DNA from: Phycisphaerales bacterium
GTDB taxonomy: Bacteria > Planctomycetota > Phycisphaerae > SM23-33
Direction: 5' to 3'
DNA length: 64,000 nucleotides
Assembly (NCBI GenBank): GCA_018644725.1
Contig: JABGPZ010000060.1
Coordinates: forward strand, 1 to 64,000
Shown here: positions 23,961 to 32,058 of the stretch, piece by piece
Position numbering within the stretch: position 1 is the stretch's first letter
Layout: each line of letters opens with the position of its first letter
Position numbers and translations under genes: made by a program
Notes under the pieces: model-generated
Databases searched by the model: none
The model's input: the letters and a program-made list of their open reading frames with translations, nothing else
Told to the model about the DNA's origin: nothing

Positions 23961-25697
23961 ATGTACAAATACTTTCTGACACTCCGCTACATGCTCAGCA
24001 AGTTCCTGCCCCACCTTTCGTCGTTGGGCGTGGCGCTGTGTGTGTTCCTGTCGCTGACGGTGATCAGCCTGTTCTCGGGATTCCTCGACAAGCTTGAAAC
24101 GTCCGCGCGCGGACTTTTCGGCGAGATCATCATCGAAGCGCCCGGCGCGAACGGCATGCCCGACTATGATGCGTTTATCCAGTCTGTCACCGACGCGAAA
24201 ACGGGCGTGGCCGAGGTTGCCGCCGCAGAGCCATTCATCATCAGCTATGGCATGTTGCGCCTCAAGGGCGATTCGACATTTCGTCAATATGTCCAGGTCG
24301 CGGGCATTCGCCTGCCGGGCCGTGAGAAAGTCAGTAGCTTTGCCGAAGGCCTGAAGGTTCAGCGTGGAGTCAACGCGCCGACGTTCAATCCCACGGCCAA
24401 GCAAACCGTCGCGGCGATCAAGGCCGAGCAGAAGATCATGGCCGATGCGATCCTCAAAGACGTTCCGCAGCTCACTAAGTTGCTGACGGCCAAAGAGCGT
24501 GAGGAGATTCGCAAAGACCCCGGGATGGCGGTGCGATTGTTCTTGCGGAAGGAATTGACCTTGACGGCCGCCCAGTCGCGGTTCCGCGAGGAGTGTTATC
24601 ATGCGAGCACGCTATTGCTGGGAGCGCGCAGGCGACTGGCGGCTCAGGACCGCGTGCTGCCCATGATTGCGGCGGCACAAAAGGCCCTCGACGAGGCCAT
24701 CGCCAACAAGGCCAGTGTGACCGAGATTGATGACCGGCGCGAGAACCTCGAAGATTTGCAAGATGCATATGAGGTGGTCCCCGATGAGTATTCGGTGATT
24801 ATCGGTTCGGAAATTCCGAGTTTGACGTTCCCGAGTCCTTCGGGCGAGATGATCCGTAGGATTGGCCCGGGCCACCAGATGACGCTGTATGTGTTTCCGG
24901 CCGGGAGAAATCCCAGCAAGGCCGATTTCTCGCCGGAAATTCGCATGTTCAAGATTACCGACGCAAACGAGTCGGGCGTGTTCAGCATCGACAAACTGTT
25001 CATCTATGTCCCGTTTGAAACGCTCCAGACCCTGAGCTATATGGATGCGAACCCCACGTCGAGTGTGCCTACGCGTGCGCGGTGCAGCCAGATTCACATG
25101 CGCGTGAGCGGTGACGGTAGCGAGGAACACCTCCAGGCCGTCGCGGCGAAAGTGCGCGAAACCCTTGCGAAGTTCATGCAATCACATCCGGGGATGGCCG
25201 CAGCCAAGCCGACCGTGCAAACTTGGCGCGAACGACAGGCGCAGGTTCTTCAGCCGCTCCAGCAACAGCGGATGCTCGCGATTTTCGCGTTGATCCTGAT
25301 TTCGCTGGTGGCGGTGGTTCTGATTTTCGCGATCCTCTATATGATGACGGTGCAGAAGACCCGCGAGATCGGGTTGCTCAAGGCACTCGGCGCGTCGAAT
25401 TCCGGCGTGGCGGGGCTGTTCTTCATCTTCGGGTCGACGATCGGCGTGGCGGGGTCAGCCATCGGCGTGGGCCTGGCCTATCTCGTGGTGACGAACATCA
25501 ACGCGGTGCAGTCGGCGCTGGGCCTGCAGGTCTTTACGCGGCGGACGCACCTGTTCAATGAGATTCCCAACACGATGGACTGGAACGCGGCGATTTGGGT
25601 GGTCGGCGGGGCGATTCTCGCGGGCCTGCTCGGCGCGCTGATTCCTGCCCTTCGCGCGGCCTGGAAACAACCCGTCGCAGCACTCCGATACGAATAG
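23961..25697 (+). CDS. ABC transporter permease, FtsX/LolC-E-like
   Basis: 578 residues. The layout is one N-terminal membrane helix (SLGVALCVFLSLTVISLFSG), a large extracytoplasmic domain of roughly 360 residues, then three C-terminal helices (ILISLVAVVLIFAILYMMTV and two more) with the MTVQKTREIGLLKALGAS motif that defines FtsX-family permeases. This topology fits LolC/LolE or MacB-type mechanotransmission ABC systems that move lipoproteins or other envelope substrates. The periplasmic domain is larger than in LolC and includes a charged helical stretch (about 180-270). No ATPase gene is adjacent; the ATPase at 35.5 kb has its own permease. An in-frame GTG 6 bases upstream is less likely as start. 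Confidence 0.85.
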   Translation: MYKYFLTLRYMLSKFLPHLSSLGVALCVFLSLTVISLFSGFLDKLETSARGLFGEIIIEAPGANGMPDYDAFIQSVTDAKTGVAEVAAAEPFIISYGMLRLKGDSTFRQYVQVAGIRLPGREKVSSFAEGLKVQRGVNAPTFNPTAKQTVAAIKAEQKIMADAILKDVPQLTKLLTAKEREEIRKDPGMAVRLFLRKELTLTAAQSRFREECYHASTLLLGARRRLAAQDRVLPMIAAAQKALDEAIANKASVTEIDDRRENLEDLQDAYEVVPDEYSVIIGSEIPSLTFPSPSGEMIRRIGPGHQMTLYVFPAGRNPSKADFSPEIRMFKITDANESGVFSIDKLFIYVPFETLQTLSYMDANPTSSVPTRARCSQIHMRVSGDGSEEHLQAVAAKVRETLAKFMQSHPGMAAAKPTVQTWRERQAQVLQPLQQQRMLAIFALILISLVAVVLIFAILYMMTVQKTREIGLLKALGASNSGVAGLFFIFGSTIGVAGSAIGVGLAYLVVTNINAVQSALGLQVFTRRTHLFNEIPNTMDWNAAIWVVGGAILAGLLGALIPALRAAWKQPVAALRYE

Positions 25698-25723
25698 GCA
25701 CTGCGCGAATTCCGCATAGACAC

Positions 25724-25753
25724 AAAAAAACCTTCCCAATGGAAGGTTTTTTT
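25724..25753. terminator. Bidirectional rho-independent terminator
   Basis: Stem AACCTTCC / GGAAGGTT with a CAAT loop, A-tract on the left and T-tract on the right. It ends the permease transcript on the plus strand and the tRNA transcript on the minus strand. Confidence 0.9.
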
Positions 25754-25756
25754 AAA

Positions 25757-25830
25757 CGAGGCAGACGGGACTCGAACCCGCAACCTCCGGCGTGACAGGC
25801 CGGTGCGCTAACCAATTGTGCTACTGCCCC
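25757..25830 (-). tRNA. tRNA-Asp (anticodon GTC)
   Basis: A 74-base cloverleaf on the minus strand: acceptor GGGGCAG / CTGCCTC with discriminator G, D-arm GCAC/GCGC (one A.C mismatch), anticodon stem CCGGC/GCCGG around CTGTCAC (anticodon GTC), T-arm GCGGG-TTCGAGT-CCCGT. CCA is not encoded. A consensus promoter lies upstream and a terminator immediately downstream, so it is a single-gene unit. Confidence 0.95.
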
Positions 25831-25862
25831 GTTCGTTCGCCACGGTTGGCGACGGGAGGAGG

Positions 25863-25890
25863 ATTATACTTACCGCGCGAAAATTGTCAA
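25863..25890 (-). promoter_or_regulatory. Consensus promoter of the tRNA-Asp gene
   Basis: On the minus strand, TTGACA (25885-25890) and TATAAT (25863-25868) are spaced by 16 bases, the same exact-consensus arrangement as before the gspF-like gene. The other bases from 25891 to 26141 are AT-rich and hold no gene. A poorer TTGCAA box at 25990 might belong to a promoter for the next operon. Confidence 0.8.
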
Positions 25891-26141
25891 CCGCTCTTTG
25901 CAAATTTTTGGGAATTTCTTTCTCAAACCCACAAATCGCGGCCCCGAAGGGCTTCATTCTGTGTTTTCTTTCAAAAACGAAAATAGTACTTGCAAAATTT
26001 TCTAAATTCGCTTCAATAGATGGCTTCTTCCTGCGTTGATCACAGGAGAGCTAGAAACCAATGGACCCCTATCGCGCCTCGCTTTGGGAGCTACTTTATC
26101 GTGGCCTCGAGTCGAGCGCTTACCCCAAGGAGATTGGATTG

Positions 26142-27446
26142 ATGAGTCAGCATACCAAGATTTCACGCCGACGGTTTTTGACCTCGGCCACCGCCGCGGC
26201 AGCGTTGCCGATGATTGTTCCTTCCAGTGTATTTGGCGCCAATGCCCCCAGCGAGCGGATCGAACTGGCGGGGATCGGCATGGGCGGCCGTGGCGTGGGG
26301 AATATGAAAAACCTGATGAACCAAAAAGGTGTTCAGGTCGTTGCGACGTGTGATGCGGACCTCCTTAAGGCCCAGAGCTTTGCGCGATACGCTGAGGGCA
26401 AGCAGGGGCAAAAGGGCGTCAAGGTTTATCAGGACTACCGCGAGCTTCTCGCGAAGACGTCCTGTGACGCGGTGATGATTGGCACGCCGGACCACCTTCA
26501 TGCCGTGATCGGTATTGCCTGTGCCAATGCGGGCAAGGACATCTATGGCGAAAAGCCGTTCGCGCGCTACATCAAAGAAGGCCGCGCACTGGTCAATGCC
26601 GTCGAACGCAATGGTGTGATTTGGCAGACCGGCAGCTGGCAGCGTAGCAAGAAGAGTTTCCGCCATGCGTGCGAGCTCGTTCGCAATGGCCACATGGGCA
26701 AGATCACGAAGATTACCATCGGCTTGCCCGCAGGTTGGGGCAGCTACGACAAGTACAAGGCTCCCATCAAGCCGCAGGCGGTTCCCAAGACTTTGGACTA
26801 TGATTTGTGGCTTGGCCCGGCGCCGTGGTCTCCCTACTACAAAGAGAAGGTTACCTATTCCTGGCGCCTGATCAGCGATTATGGCGGCGGCAAGCTGCTC
26901 GACTGGATTGGTCACCACGGCGACATCGCTCAGTGGGGCCTTGGCCGCGACAATTCTGGCCCGTGCAAGTGTACCCCCGGCAAGATTACCTATCCCACGC
27001 ACGGCCTTTTCGACACGCCGATCCAATACAAATACACCCTCGAATATGATGATGGCATTGAGGTCGAAATTGGTGACGACAAGCAGGTGCCCAAGGGGTG
27101 CCGGTTCTGGAATGACAAGGGCGAATGGCTGGAGGTTTCTCGCAGTGATCTCACGGCGTCGAATAAGGCGTTGCTCAAGACCGTCATTGGTCCGGGCGAA
27201 ACGCGATTGTACCATTCGAGCGACCACGAAGCCAACTGGACCAGCTGCATCCGGTCTCGCAAGCAGACCATCACACCAGCAGAAACCGCGCACCGTTCGG
27301 TGACGCTGGGGCACTTGTGCCTGATCGCCGAACGCCTCGGGCGGACGGTCAACTTCGATCCCAAGACGGAATCGTTCCTCAAAGATCCCGCCGCACAGGC
27401 CCTCACGCAACGCGCATACCGCGCTGGCTGGGAACTGCCGCTGTAG
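26142..27446 (+). CDS. Gfo/Idh/MocA family oxidoreductase, Tat-exported
   Basis: 434 residues. The start is the ATG at 26142 behind AAGGAG; the in-frame start 81 bases earlier lacks a ribosome site. A twin-arginine signal (SRRRFLTSATAAAALPM) directs the folded, NAD(P)-bound enzyme to the periplasm. A Rossmann motif (LAGIGMGGRGVGN), the conserved EKPFARY segment with the catalytic-region Lys, and a following GSWQRS and LDWIGHHGDIAQW match exported Gfo/Idh/MocA enzymes abundant in planctomycetes and relatives. These usually oxidise or reduce sugar hydroxyls. Substrate is unknown. It heads an apparent operon running to 34841, with 41 bases before the HEAT/DUF1080 gene. Confidence 0.9.
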   Translation: MSQHTKISRRRFLTSATAAAALPMIVPSSVFGANAPSERIELAGIGMGGRGVGNMKNLMNQKGVQVVATCDADLLKAQSFARYAEGKQGQKGVKVYQDYRELLAKTSCDAVMIGTPDHLHAVIGIACANAGKDIYGEKPFARYIKEGRALVNAVERNGVIWQTGSWQRSKKSFRHACELVRNGHMGKITKITIGLPAGWGSYDKYKAPIKPQAVPKTLDYDLWLGPAPWSPYYKEKVTYSWRLISDYGGGKLLDWIGHHGDIAQWGLGRDNSGPCKCTPGKITYPTHGLFDTPIQYKYTLEYDDGIEVEIGDDKQVPKGCRFWNDKGEWLEVSRSDLTASNKALLKTVIGPGETRLYHSSDHEANWTSCIRSRKQTITPAETAHRSVTLGHLCLIAERLGRTVNFDPKTESFLKDPAAQALTQRAYRAGWELPL

Positions 27447-27487
27447 CTTCGACCCCTTTTCGATAGACCTCTCATAAGGATATACCC

Positions 27488-30400
27488 ATGAAGACAAAAT
27501 ATACCATACTGCTGCTCCTGCTGGCGACGACGTTCGCTGTCGCGGCCAAGCCGATTGCAAAACTCGAATCGTTCCAATTCAATCCGGACCAACAAAAGGT
27601 TCTCACACCGATTGAAAAGTCCATCTGGCAGACCAAGCCCGCCGACCGTGCCAATTGGGAAGCCAAGCTTCTCGCGACGCTTGAGTCGCCCAAGGCGACC
27701 GTTGACGGCAAGATCATCATTCTTCGCCGCCTGCTTCCGTCCGTGATTTCCGAGAAGAGCGTCGCTGTTGTCGCGCCGCTGCTGCTCGATGCAAAGCTCA
27801 CCGATGACGCCCGTGGCGTGCTGCAGAATTATGATGCACCCTCGGCCGCAGAAGCCCTTCTTGCCGCACTCCCCAAGGCTAAGGGCAAAACCAAGCTGGG
27901 CCTCGTTCAGTCGCTCGGTTTGTGCCGCAGCCCTGCTGCTGTCGCGGCGGTCAAGGCTGCGCTCTATAGTGATTCGTGCGACGCGAGCCTGATGCGTGCC
28001 TGCCTGACGGCCCTCGGCAACATTGGCGACAAAGCCGCTGGCGAGCATCTCCTCGGCATCCAAGGCTTCAAGGCCTTCCAGACGACGCTGAATGACGCGA
28101 CGCTGATTGCCTCGGCGCACCTCGCCGCAGAAGGCCAATCTGGACTTGCCACAAAGCTCGCCAAGAAGGTGTATGCGGGCGAGGCTGCAACAACGGGTCA
28201 AAAGAATTCAGCGCTCCGGTGTTTGCTGAAGGCCGATCCAGTTGCCTCGGTTGGACAAGTGATTCAGGTGGCAAAAGACAACAAGTACGCCAAAGCACTT
28301 TTGGGCATGATGCCTGCGGGCAAGGCCTGCACCATCGCGTTTGGCGAGACATTGATTAAGCAGAATGCGTTGGCAGAACCGGGGATGCTCCAGCTGTTGT
28401 TGGACCGTGAAGATCCCGCAGCCATGCCTGTTGTTTGTGAGGCGCTCAAAGGCAAGCTCGCTTCGAGCGACCGGGATGCGGCGATGGAATTCGTTGGCCA
28501 ATTCGGAGCCCTGTCCGACTTGGGCTGGTTACTCAAAGAATTCAAGGCAGGCAACAAGACGGCCGCGGAGGCGTTGATGGCTCTCAATGCCGACGGCGTC
28601 GAAGACGAACTGCTCGCCAAGGCCGAAACCGATGCATCACTCATCGCGATTCTTGCTGGGCGCAGAGCCCAAGCGGCATTGCCGATGATGATTGCCCAGC
28701 TCAAGAAACCCACCAACTCCAGCGCGGTCAAGGCTGCTGCCAGCGCTGTCCCTGTGATGGCAGGCGAAAAAGACCTTCCCGCATTGATTGATGCGCTGCT
28801 GGCGAATCCCAAATCGACCGTCACCAAGGTCGTCGTTGCCGTCGCCGTCAAGGGTAAGGGCTCGGCTCAGACGGCCGGCTTGGTCGCTGCGATGCCTAAG
28901 GCATCGGCGAAGGCGCAAGGCGAACTTCTCTCCGCGTTGGCACAGATCGGCGGGGGCGATGCCCTCAAGGCCGTCAAGGCCCAGATGGCCTCCAAGGACG
29001 AAGCCGTTGCCGACGCCGCCACTCGCGCACTGTGCGGCTGGAAGTCTGTCGAAGCGATGGGCGAGCTGAAAACGCTCGCAGCCTCCACCAAGAACGCGAC
29101 GTACAAAGTTCTCGCGGTGCGCGGCTATCTCACGCTGGCGGACACGCAGCTTGATTCCCGTCGCGGCGGGACCAAGTCCAATGTCGCGACGATCGGCAAG
29201 ATTCTTCCTCAGTGCAGCCGCCCGGAAGAAAAGCGCATGGCCATCAGCATCCTGAAAAAATGCTATTGCAGCGAATCGATTGCGATGCTGAAAACGCTGG
29301 CCAAGGACGAAGCCGTCGCCAAGGAAGCCGCCGACGCGATCAAGGCCGCCGACAAAAAGAACAAGCCGAAGAAGTCCAAAAACAAAAAGAAGTCGTCCAA
29401 GAAATCGAGTGCGGGAAATGACGCCGCTTTTTCCACGGCCCCCTCTACCACATCTTCTGCTCCAGTCAAAAAAACCAAAAAGACCAAAAAAGCCAAAGAG
29501 CCTAAAAAGATCGAAGAGCTTAACCAGGCCGCACCCGTCACCGAAAAATGGGTCAGCCTCTTTGATGGCAAAACCCTCACGGGCTGGGAGCGCCACGGTG
29601 GCAAGGCGGACTACAAAGTCGAAGATGGTGCGATTGTCGGCACGTCGCGCCCCAAGACGCCCAACACGTTCCTCTGCACCACCCGCGAATATGGGGACTT
29701 TGCCCTCGAATATGAATACTTCCCGCACGACCACCTCAACTGCGGCGTGCAGTTCCGCAGCAAGATTCGCGAAAAAGATGACCGCGTGTATGGCTACCAA
29801 TGCGAAATCGACCCGTCGAGTCGCGCGTGGAGCGCGGGCGTGTTCGGTGAAGCGAGTCGCGGCTGGCTGAACCCGGTCGAATGCCCCAAGGCCCAGGCCG
29901 CCTACAAGCCCGGCGAGTGGAACAAGGTGCGCATCGTCTGCATCGGCCACTCGATCCGGACCTATCTCAATGGCGTGCCCGTCGCGGACCTGTTCGACAA
30001 GGATGAAAAAGAAGGCATCATCGGCCTGCAGGTCCACAGCGTGGGTAAGAACAATACTCCGATGAGCATCAAATGGCGCAACCTGCGCATCATGGAACTC
30101 GCCCCGACCAACACCGTCGCACTGTTGGACGCGCCGGCTGACTCGATGGGCAAGGTTGCCCCGCGCGGCGCGACGGTTCTGATCGCACCCGGCAAGGGTC
30201 TCGACGCGTGGACTGTCAGCAGCTATAAGCCCAAATGGATGACCAACCAGCAAAAAGGCAAACTGCAGTGGACCGTGGATACGAAGACGGGCATCGCTAC
30301 CGTGAAACCAAAAACTGGCAGCATGGTCAGCAAGAAAAAATTCGGCGCGCAACGGATTCATGTCGAATTCTGCACACCGGAGTCGACGGAAACCTCACCC

Positions 30401-30847
30401 GAGAAATCGGGCAATTCGGGCATCTTCATTCAGGATCGCTACGAGTTGCAGATTTGCAACACCGCCGGCCTCAAGCCCGAAGCGCAGTACTGCGGCGGCA
30501 TCTATCGCCAGCGTAAACCCGACGTCAATGCTGCGAAAAAACCCGGCGAGTGGCAGGTCTATGACATCTACTTCATTCCCGCGAAATTCAAGGGTAAGAA
30601 GAAAGTCGCCAATGCCCGCGTGAGCGCCAAGCTCAACGGCCAATGGATTCACCGCGATGCGGCCATCACGGGAAATACTGGCCCGGGTCCCAAAGAGGAC
30701 GCGTCCAATCAGTCGCTGGTGTTGCAGGATCACGGCCAAGAGGTGAAGTTCCGCAATGTCTGGGTCTGCGATCTGGACCATCCCGAAACACTCGGCCAGT
30801 ATGACCCTCGCAAAAAAGGCGCGGACCGCAACTCCCGCATGAAGTAG
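27488..30847 (+). CDS. Exported HEAT-repeat protein with two DUF1080 (3-keto-glycoside hydrolase-like) domains
   Basis: 1119 residues, periplasmic by its signal peptide (KTKYTILLLLLATTFAVA). Residues about 25-615 are alpha-helical HEAT-like repeats, for example a GLVQSLGLCRSPAAVAAVKA unit. A Lys-rich linker follows (about 618-690, e.g. KKNKPKKSKNKKKSSKK). Then come two beta-sandwich DUF1080 domains: 688-874, starting WVSLFDGKTLTGWERHGG and including DHLNCGVQFRSKI, and about 898-1104 with SGNSGIFIQDRYELQI and GGIYRQRKPD. Characterised DUF1080 relatives act on 3-keto-glycosides, which suits the flanking Gfo/Idh/MocA oxidoreductases. The HEAT part probably forms a scaffold. Spacing of 17 bases to the next gene supports an operon. 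The substrate is not known. Confidence 0.85.
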   Translation: MKTKYTILLLLLATTFAVAAKPIAKLESFQFNPDQQKVLTPIEKSIWQTKPADRANWEAKLLATLESPKATVDGKIIILRRLLPSVISEKSVAVVAPLLLDAKLTDDARGVLQNYDAPSAAEALLAALPKAKGKTKLGLVQSLGLCRSPAAVAAVKAALYSDSCDASLMRACLTALGNIGDKAAGEHLLGIQGFKAFQTTLNDATLIASAHLAAEGQSGLATKLAKKVYAGEAATTGQKNSALRCLLKADPVASVGQVIQVAKDNKYAKALLGMMPAGKACTIAFGETLIKQNALAEPGMLQLLLDREDPAAMPVVCEALKGKLASSDRDAAMEFVGQFGALSDLGWLLKEFKAGNKTAAEALMALNADGVEDELLAKAETDASLIAILAGRRAQAALPMMIAQLKKPTNSSAVKAAASAVPVMAGEKDLPALIDALLANPKSTVTKVVVAVAVKGKGSAQTAGLVAAMPKASAKAQGELLSALAQIGGGDALKAVKAQMASKDEAVADAATRALCGWKSVEAMGELKTLAASTKNATYKVLAVRGYLTLADTQLDSRRGGTKSNVATIGKILPQCSRPEEKRMAISILKKCYCSESIAMLKTLAKDEAVAKEAADAIKAADKKNKPKKSKNKKKSSKKSSAGNDAAFSTAPSTTSSAPVKKTKKTKKAKEPKKIEELNQAAPVTEKWVSLFDGKTLTGWERHGGKADYKVEDGAIVGTSRPKTPNTFLCTTREYGDFALEYEYFPHDHLNCGVQFRSKIREKDDRVYGYQCEIDPSSRAWSAGVFGEASRGWLNPVECPKAQAAYKPGEWNKVRIVCIGHSIRTYLNGVPVADLFDKDEKEGIIGLQVHSVGKNNTPMSIKWRNLRIMELAPTNTVALLDAPADSMGKVAPRGATVLIAPGKGLDAWTVSSYKPKWMTNQQKGKLQWTVDTKTGIATVKPKTGSMVSKKKFGAQRIHVEFCTPESTETSPEKSGNSGIFIQDRYELQICNTAGLKPEAQYCGGIYRQRKPDVNAAKKPGEWQVYDIYFIPAKFKGKKKVANARVSAKLNGQWIHRDAAITGNTGPGPKEDASNQSLVLQDHGQEVKFRNVWVCDLDHPETLGQYDPRKKGADRNSRMK

Positions 30848-30864
30848 AAAGGCGACACGACGAC

Positions 30865-32034
30865 ATGAGTGAACCAGAAGTGATTCGTATCGGTATCGTC
30901 GGCTTCGGGTCGATCGCACGCGTCCACGCGGGCTATTTGCTCGCGGGCGAAGTGCCCGGCGCGGTGTTGTCGGCGGTGTCGTCGATTGATGAACCCGGCC
31001 AGGCTGCCGCACGAGAACTCGGCGGCGAGATTGCCGTGTTCGCTTCGGCGGCGGAGATGTATGCAGCGGGCGCGTGTGACGCGGCGCTGATTTGCACACC
31101 GCACAAGGCGCACCCTGCGTGCGCGATGGAAGCGATGCAGGCCGGCGTGGCCGTCCTCAGCGAAAAACCCGCCGGCGTGGAACCCGCATCCGTCGCCGCG
31201 ATGAACGATGCCGCCGACGAGGCAGGCGTCGCATTCAGCATGATGTATCACTGGCGCACGAGCGGGCTGTATCAAACCCTCAAGCGCCTGCTCGACGAGG
31301 ACACCCTCGGCGCGATCAAGCGCATTCACTGGAGCGTGACGAACTGGTATCGCACGCAGGCCTATTACGACGCGAGCAGCTGGCGCGCAACGTGGGAAGG
31401 CGAGGGCGGCGGCGCGACGATCAATCAATCCGCACACCAACTCGACCTGTGGCAGTGGCTGTTCGGGCTGCCGACGCGCCTGCGCGCGTTTTGCGGCTTT
31501 GGAAAATATCACGACATCGAGGTCGAGGACGACGTCACGGCCTATATGGAATATGACTCGGGCACGACGGCGACGTTCATCGCCTCGACCGGCGAAGCGC
31601 CCGGCGAAAGCCGTCTGGTGATTCACGGCGATCTCGGGAAGATTGTTGTCGAGGACGACACGATCACGCTGTGGAAAAACGCCATCTCCGAGCGGGCCCA
31701 CAACGCCTCCGACCCGACGGGCTTCGAATTGCCCGCATGCGAAAAAACAGTCGTCGACTATCCCGAAGGCACACCCGCGCACGCGCTGGTGACGGCCGAC
31801 TTCGTTACTCATCTTCGCACCGGTTCTCCGCTACTCGTCGATGGCCGCGATGGCCTCGCGAGCATGCAGCTGGTCAACGCGATGATTCTCAGCGGCTGGA
31901 CGGACGAGTGGTGCAGCCTGCCCGTCGATGCCGAAACCTATAACAAACACCTCGCCGAGCACATCGCCAACTCCGCCGGCAAGGCCGAAACAACCGCGAC
32001 GACCCTCGACATGAGCAAGTCGTTCAGCTACTAA
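30865..32034 (+). CDS. Gfo/Idh/MocA family oxidoreductase, cytoplasmic
   Basis: 389 residues without a signal peptide, so cytoplasmic, unlike the family member at the head of the operon. The Rossmann motif is IRIGIVGFGSIARVH, the EKP motif is LSEKPAGVEP, and a C-terminal substrate domain contains EGGGATINQSAHQLDLWQW with the usual His/Asp pair. An NAD(P)-dependent sugar or inositol-type dehydrogenase is expected. GAAAGGCG precedes the ATG. It may complete inside the cell the oxidation or reduction begun outside by the exported enzyme. Substrate unknown. Confidence 0.9.
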   Translation: MSEPEVIRIGIVGFGSIARVHAGYLLAGEVPGAVLSAVSSIDEPGQAAARELGGEIAVFASAAEMYAAGACDAALICTPHKAHPACAMEAMQAGVAVLSEKPAGVEPASVAAMNDAADEAGVAFSMMYHWRTSGLYQTLKRLLDEDTLGAIKRIHWSVTNWYRTQAYYDASSWRATWEGEGGGATINQSAHQLDLWQWLFGLPTRLRAFCGFGKYHDIEVEDDVTAYMEYDSGTTATFIASTGEAPGESRLVIHGDLGKIVVEDDTITLWKNAISERAHNASDPTGFELPACEKTVVDYPEGTPAHALVTADFVTHLRTGSPLLVDGRDGLASMQLVNAMILSGWTDEWCSLPVDAETYNKHLAEHIANSAGKAETTATTLDMSKSFSY

Positions 32035-32058
32035 ATTCACACAGAGTAAGGACCAGAC

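Noticed and set aside
28637..30361. 574-codon frame antisense to the HEAT/DUF1080 gene
   Set aside because: Shadow of the GC-rich coding strand; no motifs.
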